Positions 36,144-45,769 of a DNA stretch of 64,000 bases are shown here, in pieces. The stretch spans positions 1,402,001 through 1,466,000 of the forward strand of contig NZ_CP150239.1 in the NCBI RefSeq assembly GCF_037975215.1, read 5' to 3'. The position numbers and the translations under genes are program-made. The notes beneath the pieces were generated by a model that saw only the letters and a list, made by a program, of their open reading frames with translations, was not told the DNA's origin and ran no database searches. The stretch comes from Solibacillus sp. FSL R5-0449 (GTDB lineage: Bacteria; Bacillota; Bacilli; Bacillales_A; Planococcaceae). The stretch's first letter is position 1; each line of letters starts with the position of its first letter.

Positions 36144-36158
36144 TTGTAATTATTAAAT
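36144..36158. promoter_or_regulatory. PerR-box candidate between the two catalase genes
   Basis: TTGTAATTATTAAAT matches the known PerR box TTATAATNATTATAA at 11 of 14 defined positions. PerR controls catalase genes in Bacillus, and the site lies in the shared region. Confidence 0.4.
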
Positions 36159-36305
36159 TGAGAAGGTACTAACTTTTAAGATTTAAATATTAAGATTATA
36201 TTTTATAGGACTACTTTTCGGAAAACAGGGTAGAAAAGTATCAGAGATGGTTCAGTATAACTAATCTTGTGTAACTTGCTATTTTTGGTATGAGGAGGAT
36301 GTAAA

Positions 36306-38300
36306 TTGGAGAACAACAATAAGAAAGTCGAACAATTAAAACAGTTTACAACAAAGGATGAAGGACAGCCGCTAACAACGAATCATGGATTAAAGTTAAC
36401 GAATGACGAACATTCATTAACGATAGGTGAACGTGGTCCAACCATAATGGAGGACTTTCATTTTCGTGAAAAAATGACCCATTTTGACCATGAGCGAATT
36501 CCGGAACGAGTTGTACATGCACGAGGTTCGGGGGCTCATGGGGTATTTGAAAGTTATGGTGATGCATCAGATATAACGATGGCGCATTTTTTAGGAGAGA
36601 AAGGTCGACAAACACCTGTCTTTGTTCGATTTTCAACAGTAGCAGGCTCACGAGGTTCAGCAGAAACAGTTCGTGATGTACGAGGATTTGCGACGAAGTT
36701 TTATACTGAAGAAGGGAATTACGATTTAGTAGGGAACAATATCCCGATTTTCTTCATTCAGGATGCAATTAAATTCCCGGATTTAATCCATGCCGTTAAA
36801 CCGGAGCCCCACAATGAAATTCCTCAAGCGCAAAGTGCCCATGATACATTTTGGGATTTTGTCGTAAGCAATGAAGAGACGGCTCATATGACAATGTGGA
36901 AAATGTCTGATCGAGCGATTCCAAGAAGTTTCCGTACGATGGAAGGATTTGGGGTCAATACATTCCGTTTTGTAAACGCCAAAGGAGAAGCCCACTTCGT
37001 AAAATTCCATTGGAAACCTGTATTCGGTGCGCATTCTTTAGTATGGGATGAAGCTCAAAAAATTGCTGGTAAAGATCCCGACTTTAACCGCCGTGACCTT
37101 TACGATAATATTGAAGCCGGAAATTATCCAGAGTATGAACTTGCTGTGCAGTTAATTGCACAAGAAGATGAGTTCAAATTTGATTTCGATATTTTAGATC
37201 CGACAAAAATTTGGCCGGAAGAGTTGATTCCGCTTCGTAAACTCGGAAAAATGACATTGAATCGAAATACGGATAACTTCTTTGCAGAAACGGAACAGAT
37301 CGCATTCCATGTAGGACATGTTGTACCTGGAATTGATTTTTCAAACGATCCTTTATTGCAAGGCCGTTTATTTTCATACACAGATACGCAACTAATTCGA
37401 TTAGGCGGGCCAAACTTCCATGAACTGCCGATCAATCGCCCTGTTTGCCCATTCCATAATAACCAGCGTGATGGCTATGGTCGAATGACGATCAATAAAG
37501 GTCGTGTTGCATACGGGAAAAACAGTTTGCAAAACAATACCCCTCATGTAGTAACACAAAAAGAAGGCGGCTATGCACATTACCAGGAAAAAATCGAAGG
37601 ACGAAAAGTACGTGCCCGAAGCTTATCATTTGAAGATCATTACAGCCAAGCGCGTCAATTCTGGTTAAGCCAAACTGATGTGGAAAAACAGCATATTATT
37701 AATGCTTTCAGTTTTGAACTGGGGAAAGTAGAAACAATCGAAATTCGCAAAGCAGCAGTCGATATGTTTGCTCGTGTCGACCGTGCAATGGCTGAGCAAA
37801 TTGCACAAAATATCGGTGTTACGCCACCAGATGAATCGATCCAGCAAGTTGCCGATCAACAGCCTTCAGATGCCGTGAGTATCCTAAAAAATCAGGTACC
37901 ATTCTTAAAATCAAAAAAAGTCGGTATTATTGTTAATACCCACAGTAATTTGGAAGAACTGGTAACGCCATTAGAAAATGAAGGAGTTACAGTTGAATTG
38001 ATCAGCGAGAAGCAAGGAAGAATCGGTGAGCGTGAAATCGACCATACGCTGGAAACGGCAGATCCTGTACTTTATGATGGTTTGATTGTTGCCGCAACTT
38101 TCGATAGTGTTGTACCGAAACGTAAAGTACAACGATTTGCTGATGAAATTTTCAACCATTATAAAGCATTAGGGTATGCTTCAGCTGAACTTTTAGATAA
38201 AGACTATGCGCATGCACCTGGTGTCGCAGCAGGTATTACAGAATTTGTAGAAGCATTGAAAAAAGGTCGCCACTTTGATCGAACAGATGCAACGGGTTGA
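36306..38300 (+). CDS. katE: Heme catalase, large-subunit (clade 2) with C-terminal DJ-1-like domain
   Basis: 664 residues. Distal His is in RVVHARGSGAHG, distal Asn in VGNNIPIFF, and the proximal Tyr in RLFSYTDTQLIRLG. The C-terminal domain from about residue 535 (KSKKVGIIVNTHSNLEEL, DGLIVAATF) has the flavodoxin/DJ-1 fold typical of large catalases. GAGGAGG precedes the TTG start. It converts hydrogen peroxide to water and oxygen and is usually a stationary-phase or stress enzyme. Divergent from the Mn catalase. Confidence 0.93.
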   Translation: MENNNKKVEQLKQFTTKDEGQPLTTNHGLKLTNDEHSLTIGERGPTIMEDFHFREKMTHFDHERIPERVVHARGSGAHGVFESYGDASDITMAHFLGEKGRQTPVFVRFSTVAGSRGSAETVRDVRGFATKFYTEEGNYDLVGNNIPIFFIQDAIKFPDLIHAVKPEPHNEIPQAQSAHDTFWDFVVSNEETAHMTMWKMSDRAIPRSFRTMEGFGVNTFRFVNAKGEAHFVKFHWKPVFGAHSLVWDEAQKIAGKDPDFNRRDLYDNIEAGNYPEYELAVQLIAQEDEFKFDFDILDPTKIWPEELIPLRKLGKMTLNRNTDNFFAETEQIAFHVGHVVPGIDFSNDPLLQGRLFSYTDTQLIRLGGPNFHELPINRPVCPFHNNQRDGYGRMTINKGRVAYGKNSLQNNTPHVVTQKEGGYAHYQEKIEGRKVRARSLSFEDHYSQARQFWLSQTDVEKQHIINAFSFELGKVETIEIRKAAVDMFARVDRAMAEQIAQNIGVTPPDESIQQVADQQPSDAVSILKNQVPFLKSKKVGIIVNTHSNLEELVTPLENEGVTVELISEKQGRIGEREIDHTLETADPVLYDGLIVAATFDSVVPKRKVQRFADEIFNHYKALGYASAELLDKDYAHAPGVAAGITEFVEALKKGRHFDRTDATG

Positions 38301-38325
38301 TTTTTCAGAATCTGAGAAGGCATTT

Positions 38326-38497
38326 TATTAGAAAAGTCCGGGCACATATTAGAAAAATTGGGCAGGATATTCGAATATTCTCGTGCTTTATTTGAATAAT
38401 TGAAGCACTTATTAGAATAAAGAGGCGTTTTATTAGAACATCACACTTTTACTAGAAGATTTTTGAGCATATTAGACAATGGAGCAACTTATTAGAA
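38326..38497. repeat. Phased TATTAGAA array A (nine units, 172 bp)
   Basis: Octamers begin at 38326, 38347, 38368, 38389, 38410, 38431, 38450, 38470 and 38490, so the spacings are 21,21,21,21,21,19,20,20. Five units are exactly TATTAGAA; the others differ by one base (TATTCGAA, TATTTGAA, TACTAGAA, TATTAGAC). The 11-13 bases between them vary. The array begins 25 bases after the catalase stop and is followed by a terminator. The same spacing pattern recurs at 63436-63607. Confidence 0.9.
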
Positions 38498-38536
38498 AAT
38501 CAGCCTCATTGCAATGGAATCCTTATCACAATACAG

Positions 38537-38573
38537 AAAAAACATTTTTCTCATTTGAGAAAAATGTTTTTTT
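38537..38573 (+). terminator. Terminator downstream of array A
   Basis: AAAAAACATTTTTCTC pairs with GAGAAAAATGTTTTTT. If catalase transcripts run this far they would carry array A in the 3' untranslated region. Confidence 0.85.
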
Positions 38574-38830
38574 ATGGAAATAAGTTTTAATCAATATCTC
38601 TATTTTCCTATACACTTTCTGAAAAATGAATATTTGGAATAATAAAATATCGTAATAATAGTATGATATAATATACAAATTGTAGTTAATTTAATAAAGG
38701 AAGGGGGACAACTAGGGAGAAATCGAAAAAAGGCTATAATAATCGAAAAATTCGATATGGGGAATATAGCTTTAGTAATTATTTTAAGAAAATACATAGT
38801 GATCGAAGGATTAAAAGAGGAGTTAGACGT

Positions 38831-39886
38831 GTGAAAAATATATTGAAAATTGCAAGCGCTTTTATTGGCGTGATTGTAGGGGCAGGGTTCGCATCAGGAC
38901 AAGAAATACTGCAGTACTTTACAAGCTTTGGAATACTCGGGATATTCGGAGCTATTTTATCAACGGCCCTGTTTTCAGGCATTGGTATGCTGTTAGTATG
39001 GCTTGGCAGTTATACAAAAACGACATCACATAAAGACGCTATATACCGAATTAGTGGCCGATATATAGGAACTGTCATCGATTTCATTCTTATTTTTACA
39101 TTGTTTGGTGTAGGTGTCGTAATGCTGGCTGGAGCCGGTTCGAACTTAAATCAGCAGTTCGACTTACCAGTCTTTGTGGGTACGACCCTTATGACAATAC
39201 TCGTTTTATTAACAGGATTTTTGAAAGTAAATCGCGTTGTTGCCATTATAGGAAGCATTACGCCGGTTCTCATTATTTTTGTCGTATTTATTGCAATTTA
39301 TAGTTTTATAACGATGAATGGCACTTTTACATCGTTAAACGATGTAGCACAAGCAACTCCAACTACACTGCCAAACTGGTTTATTTCCAGTATTAATTAC
39401 GTCTCATTTAATGTCGCAGTTGGAGCTTCAATGTCAATAGTGATGGGCGGAGCAGAAAAAAATCCAAAAACAGCAGCAATAGGCGGATTGGTTGGAGGAC
39501 TAATTTTAGGGGTTCTCATTCTATTAATTCATTTAGCCATTTTCTCGAAAATTGAAGAAGTTGGTGCATTGGACATGCCAATGCTAGGAATTGTTAGTAA
39601 CTTATCGCCAATATTAGGTATTATCATGTCAATAGTTATTTTCTGTATGATTTATAATACAGCGGTTGGAATGTTCTTTTCTTTCTCAGCACGTTTCGCG
39701 GAATCCGAGACACAGAAATTTAAAACATTCTTTACAATTACAATGATTGTTGGTTATTTGGCAAGTTTCGTAGGCTTTACCGGCCTCGTTAGTTATTTCT
39801 ATCCACTAATCGGTTATCTGGGGATTATTCTTATCCTTGCTTTAGTGGCAGCACCCTTTATTATTAAGAAACAAGAAGCAAAATAA
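38831..39886 (+). CDS. YkvI-like polytopic membrane transporter
   Basis: 351 residues with about 10 predicted helices. The N-terminus (ASAFIGVIVGAGFASGQEIL) matches the first discontinuous helix of LeuT/APC-type carriers, and overall it resembles the YkvI family of uncharacterised membrane proteins. GAGGAG lies 6 bases before the GTG start. The substrate is unknown. Single-gene unit with its own terminator. Confidence 0.8.
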   Translation: MKNILKIASAFIGVIVGAGFASGQEILQYFTSFGILGIFGAILSTALFSGIGMLLVWLGSYTKTTSHKDAIYRISGRYIGTVIDFILIFTLFGVGVVMLAGAGSNLNQQFDLPVFVGTTLMTILVLLTGFLKVNRVVAIIGSITPVLIIFVVFIAIYSFITMNGTFTSLNDVAQATPTTLPNWFISSINYVSFNVAVGASMSIVMGGAEKNPKTAAIGGLVGGLILGVLILLIHLAIFSKIEEVGALDMPMLGIVSNLSPILGIIMSIVIFCMIYNTAVGMFFSFSARFAESETQKFKTFFTITMIVGYLASFVGFTGLVSYFYPLIGYLGIILILALVAAPFIIKKQEAK

Positions 39887-39904
39887 TTTAGAAGCATTAT
39901 AAGT

Positions 39905-39944
39905 AAAGCTACCATCTTCTTATTTTAGAGATGGTAGCTTTTTG
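39905..39944 (+). terminator. Terminator after the YkvI-like gene
   Basis: AAAGCTACCATCT pairs with AGATGGTAGCTTT, then a T-run. Confidence 0.88.
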
Positions 39945-40092
39945 CAGTTTTAAATTGCGTAATATGTCATATATAATTGACTAAGTTAATATATATGTTA
40001 CACTTTGATTGTAAGTAAATTTTTTCCTATTCGTATTTTGTCAGCAACTAAACCTCGTGACATCAAAATTTTTAGGGAGGAGGCCTTTCAAA

Positions 40093-40311
40093 TTGAAAGA
40101 TGTACAAATAAGTAACTGTGTGAAATTACGAAGAACTGAATTAGGCAATTTAACACAAAGTGATTTAGCTAAGCAAGTTGGTGTCACAAGACAGACGATG
40201 AATTTAATCGAAGCACAAAAGTATAATCCTACAATTAAAGTTTGCTTGCTGATTGCAAATGCATTGGATACTTCTATTGAAAAATTGTTTTGGATGGAGG
40301 AAGAACTATGA
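40093..40311 (+). CDS. Small HTH-XRE regulator
   Basis: About 72 residues, almost all helix-turn-helix (TQSDLAKQVGVTRQTMNLIEAQKYNPT) of the YgzD/immR-like short repressor type. The TTG at 40093 lies 9 bases after GGGAGGAGG, so it is better than the GTG at 40057. Its stop overlaps the next gene's ATG. Such single-domain regulators commonly repress the operon in which they sit; the two membrane genes downstream are the probable targets. Confidence 0.83.
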   Translation: MKDVQISNCVKLRRTELGNLTQSDLAKQVGVTRQTMNLIEAQKYNPTIKVCLLIANALDTSIEKLFWMEEEL

Positions 40312-40670
40312 AAAAGACATTCACCTATATCCCGGTTCTTTGCTGTATTGTTGTAATTTTATTTATTGAAAGTACATTATTGAAATGGATTTTGCTAGTA
40401 GGAATCGGTTGCTTAATGGTTTTAGCAAAGTATAGGAGAAGTAAATTGATGAACGACGAATTCGAATTTGATGATCGTGTAAATGCAAATATTACTAAAT
40501 GGTCATTACGAAGCATGTTCGTTTTAAATACATTGCTCATAATGATTTTAGTTATTGGCAGCCAAGGGGTTTTGGAATGGGCGATAAATATAGAATGGAT
40601 TTTGATATATTTAATCATTACGCTTTGCATTCCTTTCTATATTGTTCCAGCTGTAATAAAAAACTTTTAG
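40308..40670 (+). CDS. Hypothetical membrane protein (120 aa)
   Basis: Four predicted helices (YIPVLCCIVVILFIESTLL, WILLVGIGCLMVL, FVLNTLLIMILVIG, WILIYLIITLCIPFYIV). The ATG overlaps the stop of the regulator gene. It belongs to the regulator/membrane cassette and resembles small DUF2178-like membrane proteins found in such gene groups. The role is unknown. Confidence 0.65.
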   Translation: MKKTFTYIPVLCCIVVILFIESTLLKWILLVGIGCLMVLAKYRRSKLMNDEFEFDDRVNANITKWSLRSMFVLNTLLIMILVIGSQGVLEWAINIEWILIYLIITLCIPFYIVPAVIKNF

Positions 40671-40682
40671 GGGGATCGGGAA

Positions 40683-40961
40683 ATGGAAATGAACTTAGTT
40701 ATAATTGGCGTAATATTTTTAGTGCTTGGTTATTTAGTCGGTGTTAAAAAGTTAACTTGGCTACTAGCAGGGTATAATGAAAAGCGGGTAAAAGACAAAA
40801 ATAAATTGGCCGTACTTGTCGGTGGAACATTTGCTTTACTAGGTATAGGGATTGTCATAAGCGGATTTGCAGGTGTACAACAAGCAGAAACGGTTATGTT
40901 TGTGGCAATAGGTATCATTTTGCTTGAGTTGGTTTATGTTAACGCAAAAATGGTGGAATAA
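40683..40961 (+). CDS. DUF3784-like membrane protein (92 aa)
   Basis: Three helices (LVIIGVIFLVLGYLVG, LAVLVGGTFALLGIGIVISG, TVMFVAIGIILLELVYV) with a GYNEKRVKDK loop, matching DUF3784. GGGGGA precedes the ATG. Third gene of the HTH/membrane cassette and followed by its terminator. Families of this type accompany small XRE regulators in Bacilli, but the function is not known. Confidence 0.7.
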   Translation: MEMNLVIIGVIFLVLGYLVGVKKLTWLLAGYNEKRVKDKNKLAVLVGGTFALLGIGIVISGFAGVQQAETVMFVAIGIILLELVYVNAKMVE

Positions 40962-40969
40962 AATTAATA

Positions 40970-41008
40970 CCCGGCTCCCTTTATGTATAGGGAAGCCGGG
41001 AATTTTTA
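40970..41008. terminator. Terminator after the DUF3784 cassette
   Basis: CCCGGCTCCCT pairs with AGGGAAGCCGGG (bulge), then AATTTTT; T-rich on both strands. Confidence 0.82.
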
Positions 41009-42556
41009 TTTTTTACGGATATGATAATCAATATGTAAAAACTTTATACCGAACAGTGTCATCTGATGCGTTGCTGTAAGAATGCCTTGCTGTTCCCTAA
41101 TCACAAAATTCTCATGTAACGGAAGTTTGAATAGATAAGATCTGAACGTTAAATACGTACCAGCATCGCCTTGTCCGTCACTTGTTAAGTACAGTGCGCG
41201 GTCTTTTACGGAAAGCTGCAGTATTCCATGCATCGACGAGAAGGGCAAAGGCAATGCAATATTCATATAAGTATTGGCTGCATCACGATGCTGCGAATAA
41301 ATCGCATTAAAAACGGGTTCCCCATTGATCGACCGTTGCCAGACACGCGGTTTTTCCCGACCATCTTGTTGGGAATCAACTTGCCAGATTTCACCGTCCA
41401 TCACAATCATTTTTGAGGAATAGGGTAAATTCAGCTGTCCCATTTTCCTGCTAATGAATTGATATATATAAGCAAAAGGTTTAAACCATGCTGCCCATTG
41501 AACCGACGCTTTTAATTCAAATCGCTTAGTATGTTCATAAAACTCATGAACCAATTCAGAAATTTCCTCTTTATTAATATAGGATGACATATCATCGACA
41601 AGTCCAGGTGCCGGTTTGTTTGTTGGAGAAAATCTTCCGCGAATTTTGCTTATCGGGAATGTATAGTCGTGATGCTTTGTCGGTGGCAGCAATAGACTCC
41701 AGGCGATTACTACCGATATACCAAAACCTAAACAATTTAATAGCCCATGAAAATCCAGCATATCCGGAATATCAACAAGATTCGTACCTGTAAAATTGCT
41801 ATACGCATATAAAAACGACCAAATAATTGTAAAGCATAATGTCAAAAATGCAAGGCGAATGAAGATGCGTTGAACACGAGGTAATGGCCACTTCATTACG
41901 AAAAAGCTAATGCTGAAAATGGCAATGACATACAAACTTACTGAAATGATTTCAACAATTCTTGAAAAAGTTATTCCGATCGCTACTAGCATTGGTCCTG
42001 CTGCGATGACGGCACAGCAAAATTTGAAATAACGGGTCATATGAAGACGTCCGATCAAACCGACTGTAATGCATAGCAGAAAGGCGGAGTAATGAAAGTG
42101 AATTGCTGTCAGCCATGTAATGATGGGACTGAAGCCTGTATCCAGTTGCAGATGGAATGCCATAAACCACAGTCCACCCATTACAATATAAATGAGACCG
42201 ATATCGATCATTATTTCTGCTGTATTGACAAAGCCTCTTTTTAAAAACCGGTTAATACCTTGAGAGGCAATGAGAAGTGTACTTAGCAAGTAGATAAGTA
42301 CACAAAGCAGGATGGAGAAATTGTTCTGTGTAAAGTAAAGCATTGTCACTGCAAATTGACCGCCAGCTATAATAAGTCTTTGCCAATTTTTCAGGGAAAC
42401 CAACAGCTCTACCATGACTGGTACAAAGATAAGTTGGGCCAGCGTCAAATAATAATACATCGATGTTGGTTCGTTAAATAACAGAAGCGTGGCCATACAT
42501 ACCAGACCGATGATTGTTAAAGGTCTACTGAGCACATGGCGTAAATTGACCAGCAT
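41006..42556 (-). CDS. yndJ: YndJ-like membrane protein
   Basis: 516 residues. The N-terminal 280 residues have about 9 membrane helices; the C-terminal 230 form a soluble domain (IWQVDSQQDGREKPRVWQRS). This layout and order match YndJ of Bacillus subtilis. It is the last gene of a yndG-yndH-yndJ operon; its start overlaps the end of the DUF4166 gene by 32 bases and has GGAAGGA before the ATG. The function is unknown. Confidence 0.78.
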   Translation of the reverse strand: MLVNLRHVLSRPLTIIGLVCMATLLLFNEPTSMYYYLTLAQLIFVPVMVELLVSLKNWQRLIIAGGQFAVTMLYFTQNNFSILLCVLIYLLSTLLIASQGINRFLKRGFVNTAEIMIDIGLIYIVMGGLWFMAFHLQLDTGFSPIITWLTAIHFHYSAFLLCITVGLIGRLHMTRYFKFCCAVIAAGPMLVAIGITFSRIVEIISVSLYVIAIFSISFFVMKWPLPRVQRIFIRLAFLTLCFTIIWSFLYAYSNFTGTNLVDIPDMLDFHGLLNCLGFGISVVIAWSLLLPPTKHHDYTFPISKIRGRFSPTNKPAPGLVDDMSSYINKEEISELVHEFYEHTKRFELKASVQWAAWFKPFAYIYQFISRKMGQLNLPYSSKMIVMDGEIWQVDSQQDGREKPRVWQRSINGEPVFNAIYSQHRDAANTYMNIALPLPFSSMHGILQLSVKDRALYLTSDGQGDAGTYLTFRSYLFKLPLHENFVIREQQGILTATHQMTLFGIKFLHIDYHIRKK

Positions 42557-43133
42557 ACATCATCATCCTTCCGATGAAATCATTATAAATGGAAACATGA
42601 ATCGTATATACATCGAGCACATCATCGTAGCCTTCTGTTACAACAACGCGGCCCGTCAGTTTCTTTGGCAAACCCACTTCTTTACGCCCGAAGACGGCAC
42701 GCTGTTCTGCAGAGCGGATCATTAATGAACCGTCCTTTGTAACATCCATTTTTAAGTCAGAGTAGAACAGTGAAGGATCCCCTAAATAATCTTTAACAAT
42801 TTGTCTTTCCAAATCGACTGTCATCGTTGCATTGAACTTTCTTGTCGCCAGTGGAAAATAGAAGGTGCGCTCCCAATACACTTCAGCGTCCTTTTCGTTG
42901 TTCATTCGTGCGGTATTCGTTATTGTAAAAGGAATTTCCTCGCCGGACTCTGGAAAGAGGAAGTCTGTTTTAGTAAAGAATGTATACATTGGTCGTAATA
43001 AACGTGGTCCGGAATGAATAACTTGCATTGTTCCTTGTGCATGAAAAGGCTGACCTAATGGTAGGCGGTACCTTTCCTGCAGTTTTGGATGCAGTCTGTT
43101 AAAGTCTTCTGCCAGCAATGTTTCGTAAATCAT
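42525..43133 (-). CDS. yndH: DUF4166 protein (YndH-like)
   Basis: About 202 residues. The pattern LPLGQPFHAQGTMQVIHSG and ERTFYFPLATRKFNATM match DUF4166, a START-like or lipid-binding fold without known activity. AGAGGTG is 6 bases before the ATG at 43133. The gene overlaps yndJ and follows the SRPBCC/DoxX-like gene by one base, so the three form an operon, probably acting on a shared membrane lipid or surface component. Confidence 0.75.
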   Translation of the reverse strand: MIYETLLAEDFNRLHPKLQERYRLPLGQPFHAQGTMQVIHSGPRLLRPMYTFFTKTDFLFPESGEEIPFTITNTARMNNEKDAEVYWERTFYFPLATRKFNATMTVDLERQIVKDYLGDPSLFYSDLKMDVTKDGSLMIRSAEQRAVFGRKEVGLPKKLTGRVVVTEGYDDVLDVYTIHVSIYNDFIGRMMMYAGQFTPCAQ

Positions 43134-43134
43134 A

Positions 43135-44043
43135 TTAAGCACCTCTTTTTCGTTTGCAAAATTTTGCTGTCGGTAATTCTTTTGTCAGCAGTAAAGCAAC
43201 TATTGAAGCAATCCATAATCCAACGTTAAAGGTAACAACATTAAATGGAGCCGTTGCTACTGAAGGTGCAGCGATAATTGCGCTTAATGTCAGCAATGGG
43301 AACAATAAAATCTGTGCTTTTAGCAGCAGCGGTTGCAATTTCGGTACCAAAAAGATGATCCCAATCACCATCTCCAACATACCTATCCAAACTATGGCTG
43401 TTGATGCTTGACCATAAGCTAGCGGGGACAGTTTCATCAGCATATCAATTTCAAGCGGATGCTTCATCAACACTTTCGGAACGAGACCTTGGTAGAGCCA
43501 TATGAAACTAAACAGGAAGCAGAGTAAATAATAGCTGAAAAATCGCCGGTATTGGGTTGCCGGTTTTTCTCCGAGTTCAATCCATCTTGCCAACACATTA
43601 AAGCTTAGCGCAGTTGCCCAGCCGATAACAGGACGGAAAAGTAAATCAAACAATTGTCCGAATCGACCAAATCGGGCATCATAGTCATACTGGGTCAGAA
43701 AAGTAACGCGGTCGCCATTCGGTATATATTGCCAGTAGCCGCGTCCTTCTTTAATTGGGGAAATCATTTGCGGTGTTCCGAAATGCAGAGAAGAAGTTTT
43801 AACACCACTTGCTTTTTCATGTGTTCCTTTACTTTCACCCCAACCTGCAACTGACAGACCCGGCATTATTTTTGTTGTATATGTAAAAGTTTGAGGTGCG
43901 TCCTCATGCTGTTTTTCATTGTAGGTGATGGATGTGAAACGTAAATCCCATTGTTCATGCAGATCAGGCTGCTGTGTATATTGCCATACTTTTTCAATCG
44001 AGCTGTCTATTACAGTTTCCACATAAATCGGCTTTTTCTTCAA
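43135..44043 (-). CDS. yndG: SRPBCC/DoxX-like protein (YndG-like)
   Basis: 302 residues. The N-terminal 170 residues show an SRPBCC ligand-binding pattern (YVETVIDSSIEKVWQYTQQPDLHEQWD) that in this family handles hydrophobic ligands; the C-terminal 130 residues have DoxX-like membrane helices (RRFFSYYLLCFLFSFIWLY). AAGGAG precedes the TTG start. First gene of the yndGHJ operon. The biological role is unknown. Confidence 0.75.
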   Translation of the reverse strand: MKKKPIYVETVIDSSIEKVWQYTQQPDLHEQWDLRFTSITYNEKQHEDAPQTFTYTTKIMPGLSVAGWGESKGTHEKASGVKTSSLHFGTPQMISPIKEGRGYWQYIPNGDRVTFLTQYDYDARFGRFGQLFDLLFRPVIGWATALSFNVLARWIELGEKPATQYRRFFSYYLLCFLFSFIWLYQGLVPKVLMKHPLEIDMLMKLSPLAYGQASTAIVWIGMLEMVIGIIFLVPKLQPLLLKAQILLFPLLTLSAIIAAPSVATAPFNVVTFNVGLWIASIVALLLTKELPTAKFCKRKRGA

Positions 44044-44203
44044 AATTTCAGCTCCTTTATCAAAATATATTCTACATAATCATCATACCTTAATATTCCT
44101 ACTTTAAAGTGAATGAATTTGGATAATAAATGTTAATCTCTTACAATTTCAAGTATTATAAGAGTGTATAGTATTTAAGTAACCTATTTTAAGGGAGGAA
44201 GCA

Positions 44204-44833
44204 ATGGACTTTATTTTGGATTATAAGTGGTTTTTCCTCATAACGGCAGAAGTTGTCTTTTGGGTATGTGCATTTGCCTTTTTGCTGTTGCGCTACTGGT
44301 TTCAGCTGAAAAAGCTGAGTATATTCGTATTTATTATTTTTATTGTGAATGATTTATGGATTGCACTTTTGGCTTATTTTGATTATCAGCGAACAGGTGA
44401 ATTTTCGAGTTATCAAATTATTATCGTGATTCTTATTGTATATGCGATGACATTCGGGAAGTCAGACTTTAAAAAGCTCGATGCCTTTATTAAAAGGTGG
44501 GTGGCTAAAAGACGGGGAGAGCCAATCGATAATTCACTCCAACCTGTTAAACTGTATGGGAAGGCTTATGCGATACAAGAATGGAAGCAATTTGCGTTAC
44601 ATTTCGTCGTTTTTATCATTGTTCACATAGGATTTGTAATTGCAGTCGGTTTTTCAGACAGTTTGCAGCAAATACCACTGAGTGATTTTTTCGGAATGTG
44701 GTTTGATGACGAGAGCGGAAATTTCCCATTTAATAATGAAGGAATCAATAAATTCAGTCAGGTATGGCTAATTATTCTTGCCATTGATTTTGTGATAACA
44801 CTTTCGTACACTTTATTTCCGAAAGAGAAATGA
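44204..44833 (+). CDS. Hypothetical membrane protein (209 aa)
   Basis: Five predicted helices (FFLITAEVVFWVCAFAFLLL, FIIFIVNDLWIALLAYF, QIIIVILIVYAM, HFVVFIIVHIGFVIAVGF and a C-terminal one), with a charged loop in the middle. GGGAGGAAGC precedes the ATG. No family recognised. It is upstream of two genes for an exported lipoprotein and a small membrane-anchored protein, which may be unrelated. Confidence 0.65.
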   Translation: MDFILDYKWFFLITAEVVFWVCAFAFLLLRYWFQLKKLSIFVFIIFIVNDLWIALLAYFDYQRTGEFSSYQIIIVILIVYAMTFGKSDFKKLDAFIKRWVAKRRGEPIDNSLQPVKLYGKAYAIQEWKQFALHFVVFIIVHIGFVIAVGFSDSLQQIPLSDFFGMWFDDESGNFPFNNEGINKFSQVWLIILAIDFVITLSYTLFPKEK

Positions 44834-44928
44834 TTGAAGTGATAAATTAAAATACGGCAAATTTAAGGTGTTAAATTTAACTAAATGCACTTGAATAAAA
44901 CGAGACGAACCAAGGAAGGGGACGTAAC

Positions 44929-45315
44929 TTGAAAAAATTAATATCATTCATGTTTATTACAGCCATACTTTTAGCTGCTTGCAACTCCTCGGAATTGAGT
45001 ATTACCGAAGTGCAAAAGATTCCTCCAAAAGTACAGGAGAGTATTGATTTTATGGATCCCGATGACACATTGCAGCTTGTTAACGATAGCAAAAGCGATG
45101 TGAAGTATATTGTTTTTCAATCTGCAGGAACCGTAACAGCTGAACTTGAAGAGAGAGAAAACATATTGGATATAAAATTGGAAACTGAAAATGAAGAAAA
45201 TAGCGAGTTAAAACAATACGTTTATAAAATTACTCGTGGTGATGCACAATATGATTCAATTAATGTAAAAATAAACGGACAAGATACACCTATAGATAGT
45301 TCCACAGGGTTTTAA
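44929..45315 (+). CDS. Small lipoprotein (128 aa)
   Basis: Signal peptide with lipobox LLAAC (Cys near residue 18), so the mature chain is attached to the outer face of the membrane. The body is acidic with DDTLQLVNDSKSDVKYIVFQ and no known domain. AAGGAAGGGG precedes the TTG start. A second exported gene follows 28 bases later, making a likely pair. Confidence 0.75.
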   Translation: MKKLISFMFITAILLAACNSSELSITEVQKIPPKVQESIDFMDPDDTLQLVNDSKSDVKYIVFQSAGTVTAELEERENILDIKLETENEENSELKQYVYKITRGDAQYDSINVKINGQDTPIDSSTGF

Positions 45316-45343
45316 AAGAAGGTTAGATTAGATGGAGGAAGTT

Positions 45344-45745
45344 TTGAAGAAATTTTTAGTAGTATTTGTTATTTTAATTTTATTTTTTATTGTAAGAGGA
45401 TTTAATAGTAATTCGCCTAATCAAATTAAAGCAGATTACTTCGATATCGGTTATGGGCAGAGCATGTTTGAGGGCTATAACAAAGTGGATGAAAAAACGG
45501 TTCAGTCGCTTGTGAAGGAGTACAATCAAATTAAAGATATTGAACAGACAAACGAGGAAATTAATTATGATAAGGCGGTAACGATTCATTTTATCTATAA
45601 TGATCAAATATCAGGTAGTTTAGTGATCGATAATAAAGGGGTTTTTCTACTGGGAAATCGTTCTGGAAATTTTCAAATCGACGAAAACAATGATATGTAT
45701 GAAAAAGCTTTAAAGATTTATAAAGAAGTGAAAGAACAAAATTAA
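45344..45745 (+). CDS. Small membrane-anchored protein (about 133 aa)
   Basis: N-terminal hydrophobic segment (FLVVFVILILFFIVRGF) followed by an acidic extracellular or cytoplasmic domain. GGAGG lies 5 bases before the TTG at 45344; an ATG at 45332 with a weak site is possible and would add four residues. No family recognised. Likely co-transcribed with the lipoprotein gene. Confidence 0.6.
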   Translation: MKKFLVVFVILILFFIVRGFNSNSPNQIKADYFDIGYGQSMFEGYNKVDEKTVQSLVKEYNQIKDIEQTNEEINYDKAVTIHFIYNDQISGSLVIDNKGVFLLGNRSGNFQIDENNDMYEKALKIYKEVKEQN

Positions 45746-45769
45746 AATAGAGCTTTATAATTATGAAAT

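Noticed and set aside
38326-38497. Array A read as a CRISPR array
   Set aside because: The repeated unit is only 8 bp and spacers 11-13 bp, far below CRISPR sizes, and no cas gene is present.
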